Source of the DNA: Sphagnum compactum
Lineage: Eukaryota; Bryophyta; Sphagnopsida; Sphagnales
DNA: 64,000 nucleotides
Direction of reading: 5' to 3'
Assembly (NCBI GenBank): GCA_965153455.1
Contig: OZ234504.1
Coordinates: 3,348,001 to 3,412,000, forward strand
The notes beneath the pieces are model-generated. The model had not been told where the DNA came from and searched no databases. It was given only the letters and a program-made list of their open reading frames with translations. Both the position numbers and the translations under genes were made by a program. This document shows, one piece after another, positions 25,001 through 35,689 of the stretch; positions within the stretch are counted from its first letter, which is position 1; every line of letters begins with the position of its first letter.

Positions 25001-25556
25001 TTAATGTACATTTGAGTTTAACTTATATTGAACTTCAAAAAACTCACAAACAATTCAAGGAGAATGTTAATGAACATCACAAAGATCAACTAATATTTAA
25101 GGTTATAAAACAAGTTTAATTTTAATGACAAAATATCACGACAACATGACCTTTTGAAAAATTGGACTACCAAAGACTTGGTCCATTTACCATTGTGAAA
25201 AAAAATCAATGATTTAATTCAAGTTTTTAGATTCCATGGAAATTCATCTTATGTTTCATGTTTCATTGTTAAAACCTTACCATGCATCCACCATTTTAAG
25301 AAGCTTTTTTGAGTTGTTTTCATCAATTGAAATTGATGGTGAATAAGAGTACAAGGTGGAAAAATTTCTTGATTTGAAGATATCAAACAATCAATTATAA
25401 TACTTTAGTCATCAACAAGGTTGTGATGTGGGTGAATGCACATGAAAACCAATTAAACATCTATCAAATGCCATGGAAAAGGTGAAAGAAATCTATTAAT
25501 AATATCCAAATAAGCTTAAGGTTGTTATTTGTAAAACTGATCACTATGAAAAGAAA
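22010..25556 (+). pseudogene. Decayed Ty3/gypsy chromovirus pol polyprotein
   Basis: Residual frames run in pol order. At 22013-22417 is a protease-to-RT linker (VIDGWSLSLKPITYKIKALE). RT spans 22562-23390 (ILFIKKKDDSL; active-site box now YTND at 23059-23070 instead of the usual YxDD; AKLEKCKFHQTKMEFL; VQCFLGFSNFYQHF). RNase H includes NYEIHDKK at 23577-23600. A linker lies at 23996-24123 (DELRNQNQVQNLL), integrase remnants at 24240-24650 (CDVWAQTKSL, NSYNSI), and a C-terminal chromodomain at 25329-25510, which places it among chromoviruses. Many stops and frame changes, often explicable as C-to-T at CGA, CAA and CAG, make it non-functional. Gag and the 5' LTR are absent; R1 copy B lies there instead. 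A foldback block interrupts integrase at about 24685-25030. Confidence 0.85.
24685..25030. mobile_element. Foldback-derived block within the integrase relic
   Basis: 24690-24770 matches the complement of about 9958-10050, and 24770-24960 matches about 9405-9600 directly, so it is a relative of the element at 9390-10260. Some integrase sequence is missing across it, implying insertion with deletion. Confidence 0.5.
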
Positions 25557-26003
25557 TGATATCACAAATGACATCCCCAACATCATGGTTAATATCATTG
25601 CCAACATCATCCATGAATGTCCATTTTTCACCCATATGGATGAAGTCCATTCATTGTTCCCATAATGCAATTAAGATGGTTCCCAAAAAGGTTCAATGAA
25701 ATATTTGGAGATATTTTCCTTGTAATTAAATCCTTGATAATGTATAAATAGAGCTAATTCCCCTCATTTTACCTTTAATCTATTCAACAATAATTTGGGT
25801 ATGATCGTACACCATGGTTGTGTTCTTTTCTTTTCCTATTTTCATAATAAAATTTCGTTTAATCTTACATCTTGCACACTTCATATTCTTGTATTTGGTT
25901 TTTGTGTTTTATGTTTATATTTAAAACTAGGCTTGCCTTTGTTATGGTTGGTTCCATGTCATTTGGAATTCCTATTGTTTTGGTACTTTTCGTGTTGATG
26001 ACA
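25557..26003 (+). mobile_element. 3' LTR of the chromovirus
   Basis: Begins TGATATCAC directly after a purine-rich ATGAAAAGAAA stretch that fits a polypurine tract, and ends ATGACA. It follows the chromodomain in the expected place and aligns with the solo LTR at 11673-12244. Confidence 0.7.
25741..25750 (+). promoter_or_regulatory. LTR TATA box
   Basis: TGTATAAATA, conserved with 11981-11990. Confidence 0.55.
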
Positions 26004-27239
26004 AATGATAGGCCTGGTTCCAACCAGTTGTCATGTGGATGTTTTTTATAACTTGTCATTGTTGATTTTTCATGAATAATTATAAAAAATACATTTTACT
26101 TATAATTTAATTGCACATGATGCTTATAACTAGAAAACCTAGTTGAAAATGGAGTTGTAAAAAAATCTTTTTTCTACTTATGTCTACCATTTAAAAATAA
26201 TATGTGCAAATAGTAGTAAGAAAAGGTTTCAAGGTGTTATTTTTTAAAGTTAGCTTGCAAGAAAGAAAAAGGTTTTATAGCAACATTGTGTGGTTATTAA
26301 TTTTAAAAAAAAACCATCCATTTTAGTTTCTTAAATATTCTAGATTCAAAGACTAGTTGATTCCAATTTTTTTGAAAAAATCAATAAAAAATTCTTGGTT
26401 TCAATTATTTAAAAAACCTTAAAGAACTTGTGATATTTATGAAAGAATCAAGGAAAAACCTGTGATTTTATGGCTAGTTATTTGATTTCTTGTCAATCAA
26501 TGTTATATGCCAAAATCTAGTTTTAGAACCCTAGTTATGCATCTAATAAACCACTTTAATAACCATTGGGTGCCTTTTCTTGCTTGTAATAAATTCCCAA
26601 CACTAGTTTGTAGAAGGGAGGGAGGTTGGTATGTTAACAAGGTGCGTTATACACAATGGCCCTACCATTAATATAATATCAACAATAGATATTGGATGAT
26701 AAATTAGTCATAGCTAGGGTTCAATAAAAAATAAAAAATATTTTAATGTATGTCATCATGTTGTTGTAAAAGAAAAATTGTTAGGATTTTTTTTTTCATT
26801 TTTTAACATCCCATTACTTACCAAGAACCCAAAAGGGATTTCACATTAAATGATGACATGACATGTTCTAGGAATCCATTTAAACATTTAAAAAATTGTT
26901 ACCAACAGAGAAATGTCGCAACATGATTTTCAATCTTCTGCAAATCTAATGATTGTTTTCTCCAAAAAAGAAATAAAAATCAAATATTCCCCCTTTTCAT
27001 ATTTAGTTTTTACATTTGTGCAAAATTTCAAACCCACAAAAAACTTGTCATGACATGTGTATTTCAACGTTTTCAATCCACATTGTCACATTTCGAAAGA
27101 ATTACATTTCGAAAGAATGATTTGATCCTTGAACATAGTTTCATCCATCTGACCAATTGCATGTGTAATAAACTTCATTCATCAACATATTCATAGCTTT
27201 ATTCATCACCACCAAATGAAGTTCAGAAGCAAACCCTGT
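26004..27239. other. AT-rich intergenic DNA
   Basis: No gene or repeat recognised. Confidence 0.4.
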
Positions 27240-28171
27240 GAAGCTTTTACTTCTTCATGTACAATCCACATTTGGAATGTGAGCAGGAGCAGAGTTCACC
27301 ATCCCATTCCATACTAACTAGGTGCAGATTCTCATACAGAACTAAAGCCATACAAAAAGCCAACACATGGTTAGAGTAATAAAGCAGCAATACATACATA
27401 CATATAATACATCCATTGAGACTGAAGTGAAAACTCTAAAATTGAAAGCTTTGAAAATAAAAATCTATGTCAGTTCCACCACTGGAACAAGAACTAACAC
27501 AACAATGATGAGTGAAGCAATAACCATATGAGTGTCATTCACATAGTTTTGGACCCCATCACTTTCACCATGGATAACAGTGACTAGCTGCCATGACTTC
27601 TGACAGACTTCACCATCACCTACCAGTGGTGGGTGTAGAAGTATAATAATTGGTGTGTGATTCTCCATGAGGTAAAATTTAGGCAAAGCTGTCATCATGG
27701 CTAACCTGACCTGAAGAATTGCACATGCAATGAAGGAGGGAGTCCACAAGGAACTCAATGTGCCTGCTGTAGAATGGGCAGTGCCATCGCCCGATCCACA
27801 CAGACACCTTTTGTGAGGAAAAAGTTGGCAAGAAGCTAGTCCTTTAGTCTGCGAGTTCAAATAGAGAATATTAAAACCACGGAAAAGTGCAAAGCAAGAC
27901 ATAATACAGAAAAAAAACAACATCAAGAACCAAAACCTCTGTACAAAAACTATTTCTCATGCACTCTATGCGAGGCTGTATAAACTTGACTGAGACTGGA
28001 ATGCTATTCAATCCAGCACAATCCTTATGTCTGGCGGCAGACACTGCCCACACTATTGTTTTTGTTCATTACAAACTGAACGATCATAAACACAACACAA
28101 CGAAACAACTGCTGGATTATTTTATGAACAGAACAGCAGTGTTCAAGGCAACTTCTTGTGAACTTGATGAT
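27240..28171. other. 3' flank / possible 3' UTR of psbP
   Basis: More complex and GC-richer than the surrounding desert, like the gene beside it. A 153-codon minus-strand frame at 27465-27926 has no recognisable motif. I regard the stretch as transcribed flank or old 3' UTR, not a separate gene; the transcript end cannot be set from sequence alone. Confidence 0.35.
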
Positions 28172-29473
28172 TCAACCAACGACACTGAAGGAATTGGCAA
28201 CCCCTTCAACAAACTTCTTTGTTCCCTTGAACCACCTCTTGTCCCCAGCTTGGGCCTTCAATAGATAAAGTTTCCCATCCGCAACTGTGCCGACAATGAT
28301 CTGATGCCTTCCTCCTTCAGTATTATCAGCAGTTCGGGTGAGCAAACTTAGCTTATAGTAAGGCTTTCCATTCACATCCGTGGCTGATGATTCCAGCAAG
28401 TTAGCTGTTGATACCGCATTGTCCTTGAAACCACCCTGCAATTTGCACATATCGCATATAAGAGTGCCAGTAATCTCTAAAGACAAACACTGCAGTTAAC
28501 ATCAGAGTTGCACAGAGATTGATCACAAAGAGCAACAAGCTCACCTCTGACTGTGTCTGTCCAGAATAGCTTTGTTTGCCAAGCAGGTATGATACCTGCA
28601 GACAGACATGAGGAGCGAATTAGTTGAGTGGATGTTTTCTCAGCAACACAACGTGAGTCTCAATGCGGGCCATAAGCAGTGAACATGTCTGATCTGCTTG
28701 TTTGCATCAGAGAGAGGGGCAGATTGACTGACAAGGGTTAAGCAAAAGACTTACTTCTTCCAAAAACTTTTCAGGTGATCCGTAGTCCTTGATCGAGCCC
28801 TTCGAACTAGGGACAACGGACACAACAAAGTTGGTCACTGAATCGAAGTTGTCCTCGTACTTCAGGATTGTTCCCGGGAATTCTCTCTCTGGACTGGGAA
28901 CCCACTTCGATGGAACGTCGAGCTTAAAGCCTTCATAGGACTTCGTGACAAAACCGGGATCCACTTTTGCTTTCCCGAAAATATTTGCTGCAATAACAAA
29001 GCGGAGTAGAATACTTAGACGAGAAAATAAACATCATGACATCCGCTGCTCTTCTCCAAGCAATCGGAACAAGTTCCACACAAATCAACAAGGCAATGAG
29101 CACCAGAATTCAATACAGGACATTCCGCCTCCATGGCAACCGACCTAGAACAATTTTTGGGGATCAACTGACCGGTCTCTCCGTAAGCGGCATTTGCAGG
29201 GGCAGCTCGGGAACCAGCAACGACGACGCTTGCCAGGAGAGCGAGAGCCAAGCGACGAGGAAGGGCAGGCGCCGCTTCCGTGCTGACGACGGCGTCTTCC
29301 GCTTCCACCTTAGCACGACAGCTTATGCTCCGGACGGTAGCTCTGCCACAGACCGGGACAACTCTTGTAGGCGTAACCACTGAAGCTCCATGAAGCAAGA
29401 CACTATTGGACGACGCCAGAGCAGCAACACTTGATGAAACCCCAGTCATGGTAGTGCATGAAGATACAGCCAT
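28172..29473 (-). CDS. psbP: PsbP, 23-kDa extrinsic protein of photosystem II (four exons)
   Basis: PsbP sits on the lumenal face of photosystem II and helps retain Ca2+ and Cl- at the manganese cluster. Exons on the minus strand are 29473-29173, 28987-28755, 28595-28545 and 28435-28172. The three introns (185, 159 and 109 bp) are all GT-AG and joins keep frame, giving 282 residues ending in TGA. Residues 1-95 are a bipartite transit peptide: a serine/valine/alanine-rich stroma-targeting part, then a twin arginine (PRRLALALL, 73-74) before a hydrophobic stretch and an ANA|AYGE lumenal cleavage site after residue 95. The mature part (about 187 residues) has the family length and motifs [47 protein letters not shown] and [13 protein letters not shown] chose ATG 29473 because the next in-frame upstream Met (29788) would add 105 residues unlike a transit peptide. 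No broken features are seen. Confidence 0.95.
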
Positions 29474-29990
29474 TACAGCAGAACTGAGAAAATGAACTCG
29501 ACAGAAAACAGACACAGGAACAATGATGATGAACCAAAGGGAAAGCAAAAACACAACAAAACGCGACAGAGACTGCCGAAATGGGAGTGCGTAATAAATG
29601 GCAATGATCGGCAACGCGCAAGCGACAAGCCGCGGGCGAGAGCGACGACAACGGGCAAAAGTTTGGCGTATCCAGAGAGACGACAAACCGGGTCGAAGGT
29701 CCGGATAAGATACAAGCAACGGCCATTGGATGCTGCTGCTCGACATCACATGGACGGACGGACAGACTGTCGGACTGATAGATGCCATCCAAATGCCATC
29801 CGATTTCTCATCCCGCTCTCATCCAGTTATCATCCATCGAGATGCCATTGTTCTTGCACATCTGGCTTGAGTGACCCAGCACCCACAAGTGCACCATCCA
29901 AAAAATCCCATGGATGGGATGAAACTCTCTCCTACTTGGTCAGCATCTTCTTTTTTTTCCTTCCGGGCACTTTTTTTTTATTCTCGTAGA
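29474..29990 (-). promoter_or_regulatory. psbP upstream region (5' UTR/promoter)
   Basis: Complex, GC-richer sequence upstream of the start. On the minus strand a CCAAT-box word (CCAATGG, 29723-29729) is seen, and on the plus strand an I-box-like GATAAG (29704-29709), a word common in light-regulated plant promoters. Such short words also occur by chance; no TATA box was confidently placed. Confidence 0.3.
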
Positions 29991-31889
29991 CCATCCCAAG
30001 TATGTCCAAGGTGATTATTTATTGTCAAAATTTTCACATTTTGTTGAAAGGGCAAATTTTTTTGTATGTTCTATTCAATCGGAGTTTGCATATCCCTTTG
30101 TTCACTTTCCAAAAACTTAGACACACAAACATGGGGGGATGTATGCAATTTTAATTGTCACCTTGTTTTGGCCGTTATGCCTAAATTCATATTTTCACAC
30201 CAAGTCCACATTTGAGAAAATTAATATTGTTGGGTTTTCAATCTCATTGGAGTGGGACAATGGAATTCATCCCATGCTTTGAATTGTCGAAGAAATAGCC
30301 CTGCAGTATAAGTCCCCAACTTGTGAAAACCCATGAAATACCTTCACATGTTTACAAATTGTAATAACCCTAATCAACAAAGCCATTAAACCTTAATTAA
30401 CAAAACCTTTAAACCTTAACAAGTGAATTATCTTACCACAACACATAAATAAGCAATAGTTTACAAATGATAGAAAAAACCTTACGACTATTTTATGGCT
30501 ACTTAGACTGATGCAAAAAAGAAACTTCGCTCTCCTCTTAGAGACAATCCAATCTATATATGTAAGTAGGCTTTCAATCAAAATGTGCAATACCCACATG
30601 CAACAATAGTAACACATTGACCATGGCATTTTTTTGTCCAAATGTGGTATGTATTTGCAAATTGATGCTTCCATGACCATCCATATGTTCAAGGGCGAGC
30701 AAAGTCATTAAGTAAAAGCAAAAAAAAATAAAAAGATGAAAGGAATTTATTGAAAAAGGATATCATACCATTGATGTTAAAGGGCAATGCCATTGATGCT
30801 CAATGGGGTTTTGGCCTTAAATGAAAAACACATCCATGGATAAATCAATATGGATGTTAATAAAAAATAAATATTAAACCCTAAATGATTCCAATGGTGG
30901 ATGTCACGAACAATGATAATTTTAAACAACCAACTACACATGACCTTAAAAATAAATACACATAGCCATTATTGAAGCCAAATATTCAAACATAAATTAA
31001 ATGAAACCTTAAACCTAAATATATCAACATGGATGCCATTAAACAAATAAACATTAAGCCCTAAACCCTAAATAATTAGTATGGTAAATACCAAACACCC
31101 TAAGAATTATACGCTCATTTACAAATGCCCAAAAATAATAACCACTAATTAAGCCCTAATTTAAAACCTTAATTAACTGAAACCAACAAATGAATGGAAG
31201 CCATGGTGTGTCTTTTACATGTTTGTTTGGTCTATCAAAGTGAGCCTTTTTCCACTCTCTTTGACAAAAAAAGAAAAAAAATTGAATGTGTTTTGTGCCA
31301 TATATGTACAAATGTCAATTTTCCCCCAAAAACAATATTAGGTCAAATTTTAATTATGTTTAAAAGGTGCAAAAATCATAAATGTTTTTGGTCTCCATAA
31401 CCCAAAATTTTAAAACCCTAATGTTAAATAATATAAATAATTATAGGAAACATAATATTGTTAAATTTAATCCACATTCTTTAAATACACCATTCAAACA
31501 AGCAAATCAAATTGTTCAATCTAGGCTTAATTGATTGATGAAACTAAGTACAACATCCATTAAATGCACCGCTCCATATTCCTTGGACATATGTGTTGGG
31601 TTTGCAATATCCCCATCATATTGCAAATCACTCTCCAAACACAACTTGCAATACCCTCGTTGGGGGGTTTCACATACTTTGAATTTTCAAAAAAAATTGC
31701 AATACCTTTAGAACATATTAAAACATCATGTTTGAAGCCAATGTCTATTTGCAATACATTTATACAAGTGGTGAAAAATATTTTAACTATGCCCTTAGTT
31801 ATTTATTTGAGTGAACAAGACCAAGTTCCATGCAATACATTCATTTTATTCTTTCCTCGTCGTTTTCAACCATTGGGGGTCTATTGGAG
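29991..31889. other. AT-rich intergenic DNA
   Basis: Repeated AAACCTTAA/CCCTAAA words around 30360-31170 but no gene. Short open frames are uninformative. Confidence 0.4.
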
Positions 31890-32060
31890 TGGTAATTAGG
31901 TAGGTGGGTGTACCCATGTAGGTGAGGTTTGGTAGGTATCTACTTAAAATGTTGATAGGTAGGAAGGTGAAAGGGCAGGTAGGTAGATAACTAGATGGGT
32001 GGGAGAGTAGGTGGGTGGGGATGAGAGTAGCACATTTTAAATTTATAGGTGAGTAAGTAA
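31890..32060 (+). repeat. GGTA/GGTG-rich island
   Basis: Degenerate TAGGTAGGTGGG words on the plus strand. Confidence 0.75.
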
Positions 32061-32143
32061 GGAAGAGTCCAAATCAAATTCTCACTCACATCCCACCCTT
32101 TACGCAAGCTTCTAATATTCTTTGTGTAGTACTACTACTATTG

Positions 32144-32263
32144 CCTATGGAATGGTCAAGCCCTTGCCTCTATGTTGGGTAAGGTGCTAGTGACCCTGTT
32201 AGAGTGAGCTAGACCATGCACCCAACATAATGGCCAAGGGTGAGGCCATTCCATGACATTAGG
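32144..32263. repeat. Imperfect hairpin (~120 bp)
   Basis: Left arm 32144-32185 and right arm 32213-32263 are imperfect complements (ATGGAATGG, AAGCCCTTG and TATGTTGGGT on the left; their complements on the right), with a ~27-nt loop. Confidence 0.7.
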
Positions 32264-32556
32264 TATATATGGGGTGGTAGATTCACCCATTTAGAGAAAA
32301 AAAAAAAATGTTGAAAGACACATTTTGGTCACTATTACATGTGTATGATCATCATTGGAAGATTATGATATATAATGTGGTCAAGAAAATGTCATAATCT
32401 GCCACCCAAGACTTTAATGTAGTCAAGAATGGGGTGCCCATGGCAGACTTATATGCTAGGCATGCCTGGCTCTAGTGAGCTTGTTAGGGTGATGGGTCTT
32501 CAGCAGATGCACCAATGGGCATAAATCCTTTATGTGAGGTTGAATGGAACAAAATG

Positions 32557-32629
32557 TGAGATCAAAGATTGAGATCAAGAGATTGAGATTGAGATTGAGA
32601 TCAAGAGATTGAGATCAAAGATTGAGAGC
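32557..32629 (+). repeat. GAGATTGAGATCAA minisatellite
   Basis: Alternating AGATTGAG and ATCAA(G/A) words repeated over ~70 bp. Confidence 0.85.
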
Positions 32630-35600
32630 AAGCTTTGGGTTAGAGAGTGTTTCAGTTGAGGATAAACTCAAGCTGTCACCACAATAGGGTTTTGTGGCAA
32701 ACAGATGTGTTCATTTCTGAAGTAAGTTTTGACCAAAAACCCAATATTCTGCAATAAATACTTGACACATTGTACAAACCAGTGTTGGGTTGTTCTTTAA
32801 TTTTGTTGTAAGCTCTAATTCTGGGTTTTCAACAAAATTCAAAATCAAAGAACCCTTGGTTCCCAATTTTCACAAAATAGAGTAATTCACCCATTTTGGG
32901 GTTTTGAAAATTTTCAATAACCTAATAGGTTTCCTAAATGAATAGGCAAATAACTGATGGATGGTTCAATGTAGGTTCTTCAACAAGATCTCTAACTTTT
33001 TGAGAACCATGATTTCCACAATTGAGTATTAGCGAGCATCCAGTGGATGGTGTGTTGGTTCACTGTGGCCCAAACCTGGCTACTAATGGCAAAACCATCT
33101 ACTTGAAATTTTCATTGAAAAGGGAACAACAATAGAGTTTTCCATAAAGTGTTGAAAACACATCACAGAAAGGCTGCCTTTGCCCTAAACCTGGGCAATA
33201 GTACCATACACATGATTAAAAAAAATAGAGTGCCCCCGATGGCGTGAAAAACCAATTTTTTTTTAAATTTTTTTTTGGCACAAATGAAGAAATTCATTGC
33301 CAAGAAAAAGGAACCACAAAGGACCAAAAACTGGATTTTGCATCACAACTCCTATTGTAAACCCTCACACATGTGAAGCTTGCTATCGTGTCCCTTTGCT
33401 CATTTCTCTTCGTAACCTTGTTCTTTTTTTCATAAAGCTTGTTATGAACAAAGCTTCTTGTTTTGGAACTAGCTTTCAAGCTTCAAACTTTTGCATTAGG
33501 GAGTTTCTTTTACAAAGTTCCATTTTCAAGCAAGTTTGCGACGAATTATTGGATCAAACTTTTTGTGAAGTTTGTGAACACGAGGAAATGTGGGGCTGGA
33601 CTTGGTGTGGAGTGTTCGGAGTGCAAGTGTTTGGAGTTGAGCAAATAGGGCTATGGAGGTTTTCTTTTTAGAGTTTTAAAGTTGGAAAAGGTCACCCCTT
33701 TAATGTGATTCACTCTTTCTAGCAAATAAGCAAGTATTTTTGAGGCGAGGTTTAGCCTTTTCATTTCAAGAGCTGGTGTTCATATCCACCATGTCAGGTG
33801 AGGAAAAGAGATGTTTTATGATTGTTGTGCCGAAGACCTCACCTTTTGCCAATGTTTTATCTTGTCATTGTGGTCACATTGTGTGTTTTTGTTCACAATT
33901 TTTGTGAAATCATGCAAACCTTAACCATTTCATAGTGTGCAAAATGCTTGAAAGAAGTTGAAATCCTTTATCCCACCACATTAGAATTTAAGGTGCCTTC
34001 TACCCCAAAAACCATAAACCAAAAATTGCCAATAGAAAAGGAATTTGTTAGGCCTTTGATCACAAAACCCAAGACCAAAAACTAGAATACAAGTACCCCG
34101 GTCATCTATTCGTTCCTTTCACAAATGCACTTGTTGCTGAACAAATTTTTACTCATTTGCCCATGAATCTTTTGATGATATGTTAAATTTGACGAGTAAA
34201 CAAATCTTGGTACAAGGTTGTGGATGAAAGTATGATTGGGTGGACCCAATAGGAACACCTTCAAAAAACAATCAAGGAACAAAAATTAGCCAAATAATAT
34301 TCACAGACTTTTTTCTTTAAATTTTTCATAATGACAAATTATTTTTTTCTCATGTTTATTTATTACATGCCAAAATATATGCCTTGAAGTTTCCATTAAA
34401 ATTAAAAAGGTGAAAATCATTACAAATTTGTATTTTATTGATGTGGCCCCTTTAGGAATCAAGTTTTTAAACTTTGGAAATTCATAAGTAAATTATACCT
34501 ATTCAAATAATTACCCAACAAAATAATCAAATAGATACCATCTAAAGTCCCTTAGAAAATTATATCCACAAAAAAAAAACCCCAAACCTTGTTTGAAAAA
34601 TGTTCCTAACCAAAAAGTTTAAAGAACATAACCACTGTGACATTCTTGAAACTTTGTGTGAATGTGATGAATAAGAACATCAAAATTTAGAATATTTTTT
34701 ACATTGTTAAAGTTTCGAAATCTATACAACTTAATTCATGTATTCAACAAAAAAATTTACTAAAACCTTTCTTTGTGTGTTTCCTATATTTTTCCAAAGT
34801 TTGATGGGTCTTGAAAAATGAAGGTGTGACATTCCTTGTGTTACCACTCAATCATACTTTCACCTTTGTGGGTAATACCATGGCTTGAAATGCATTCAAA
34901 ATTGTGAGAATTGACAACGTATCTTCAAGGTCGAGAATTTTCAAGGCATCTTCTTAAAACTTATTGATAATTTAAATTAAAATGCTTGAAAATGTTGCTT
35001 TTAAATAGATGAATTGTCAAACTAAATGTTTTCTAGAATTAACTTTTTGTATAATCAAACTATGTATGATTTAAATTTAAAATAATTTTGGTGATCTTGT
35101 TTTGAATTTTGGTGAAATAGATTTTGAACGCAAAAATGAAAATGTAACCCATTGTTAATCCATAATGCCATTCATGTGCCAACAATGTTAATGCATGTTA
35201 ATCCCCAACAACCTTCTACATCCAAACCTAGTGCTTCAAAATTGAACTAGAGGCTATAGAAAAACAAATGCCTTCTAAATCGTCCATTAGATTTCCAAAG
35301 CCAAATTTAAAACTAGAGAAGTGTACATAAGCAAACATGAGTGCAATAGACTATATGAAAATCTGATGAAGAGGAGGAAGTTGTGAATCTTTTAATTTTT
35401 AAAAGGACAAGGCACACATGAAAAGAACCTTGCATCAACCTTTATTGATAACATCCACATATACTATTTTAAAGCAATAATAATATAAGGAAACAATAGA
35501 GAGAAAAGGTCACCACCATTTGCTCCCATAATGGAATTACATGCCAAGCTAGAAATAGATGTTTTAGGACCAAATAGCCCATAGGCATCACAACCTAAAT

Positions 35601-35689
35601 TTATACTAGAATTACAAAAGGAAGAAAGGAGGTAGTTTCATATCCAAAATCAGATATTATTGGGAGGTCTCCACCTAGATCACAATCTC
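32630..35689. other. AT-rich intergenic DNA
   Basis: Largely unique. A 124-codon plus-strand frame (33297-33671) is cysteine/phenylalanine-rich but has no motif I recognise and no flanking gene structure, so I do not call a gene. Confidence 0.4.

Noticed and set aside
27465-27926. 153-codon minus-strand frame downstream of psbP
   Set aside because: No recognisable motif, no start context or splice evidence; more likely flank or 3' UTR.
29474-29788. In-frame upstream extension of PsbP to Met at 29788
   Set aside because: The added 105 residues are hydrophobic and Arg/Cys-rich, unlike a transit peptide, while the Met at 29473 starts a typical one.
31059-31073. Telomere-like CCCTAAACCCTAAA
   Set aside because: Only two units in a stretch full of similar AACCTTAA words; chance is sufficient.
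33297-33671. 124-codon plus-strand frame
   Set aside because: Complex composition drew attention, but there is no known motif and the surrounding sequence shows no gene structure.
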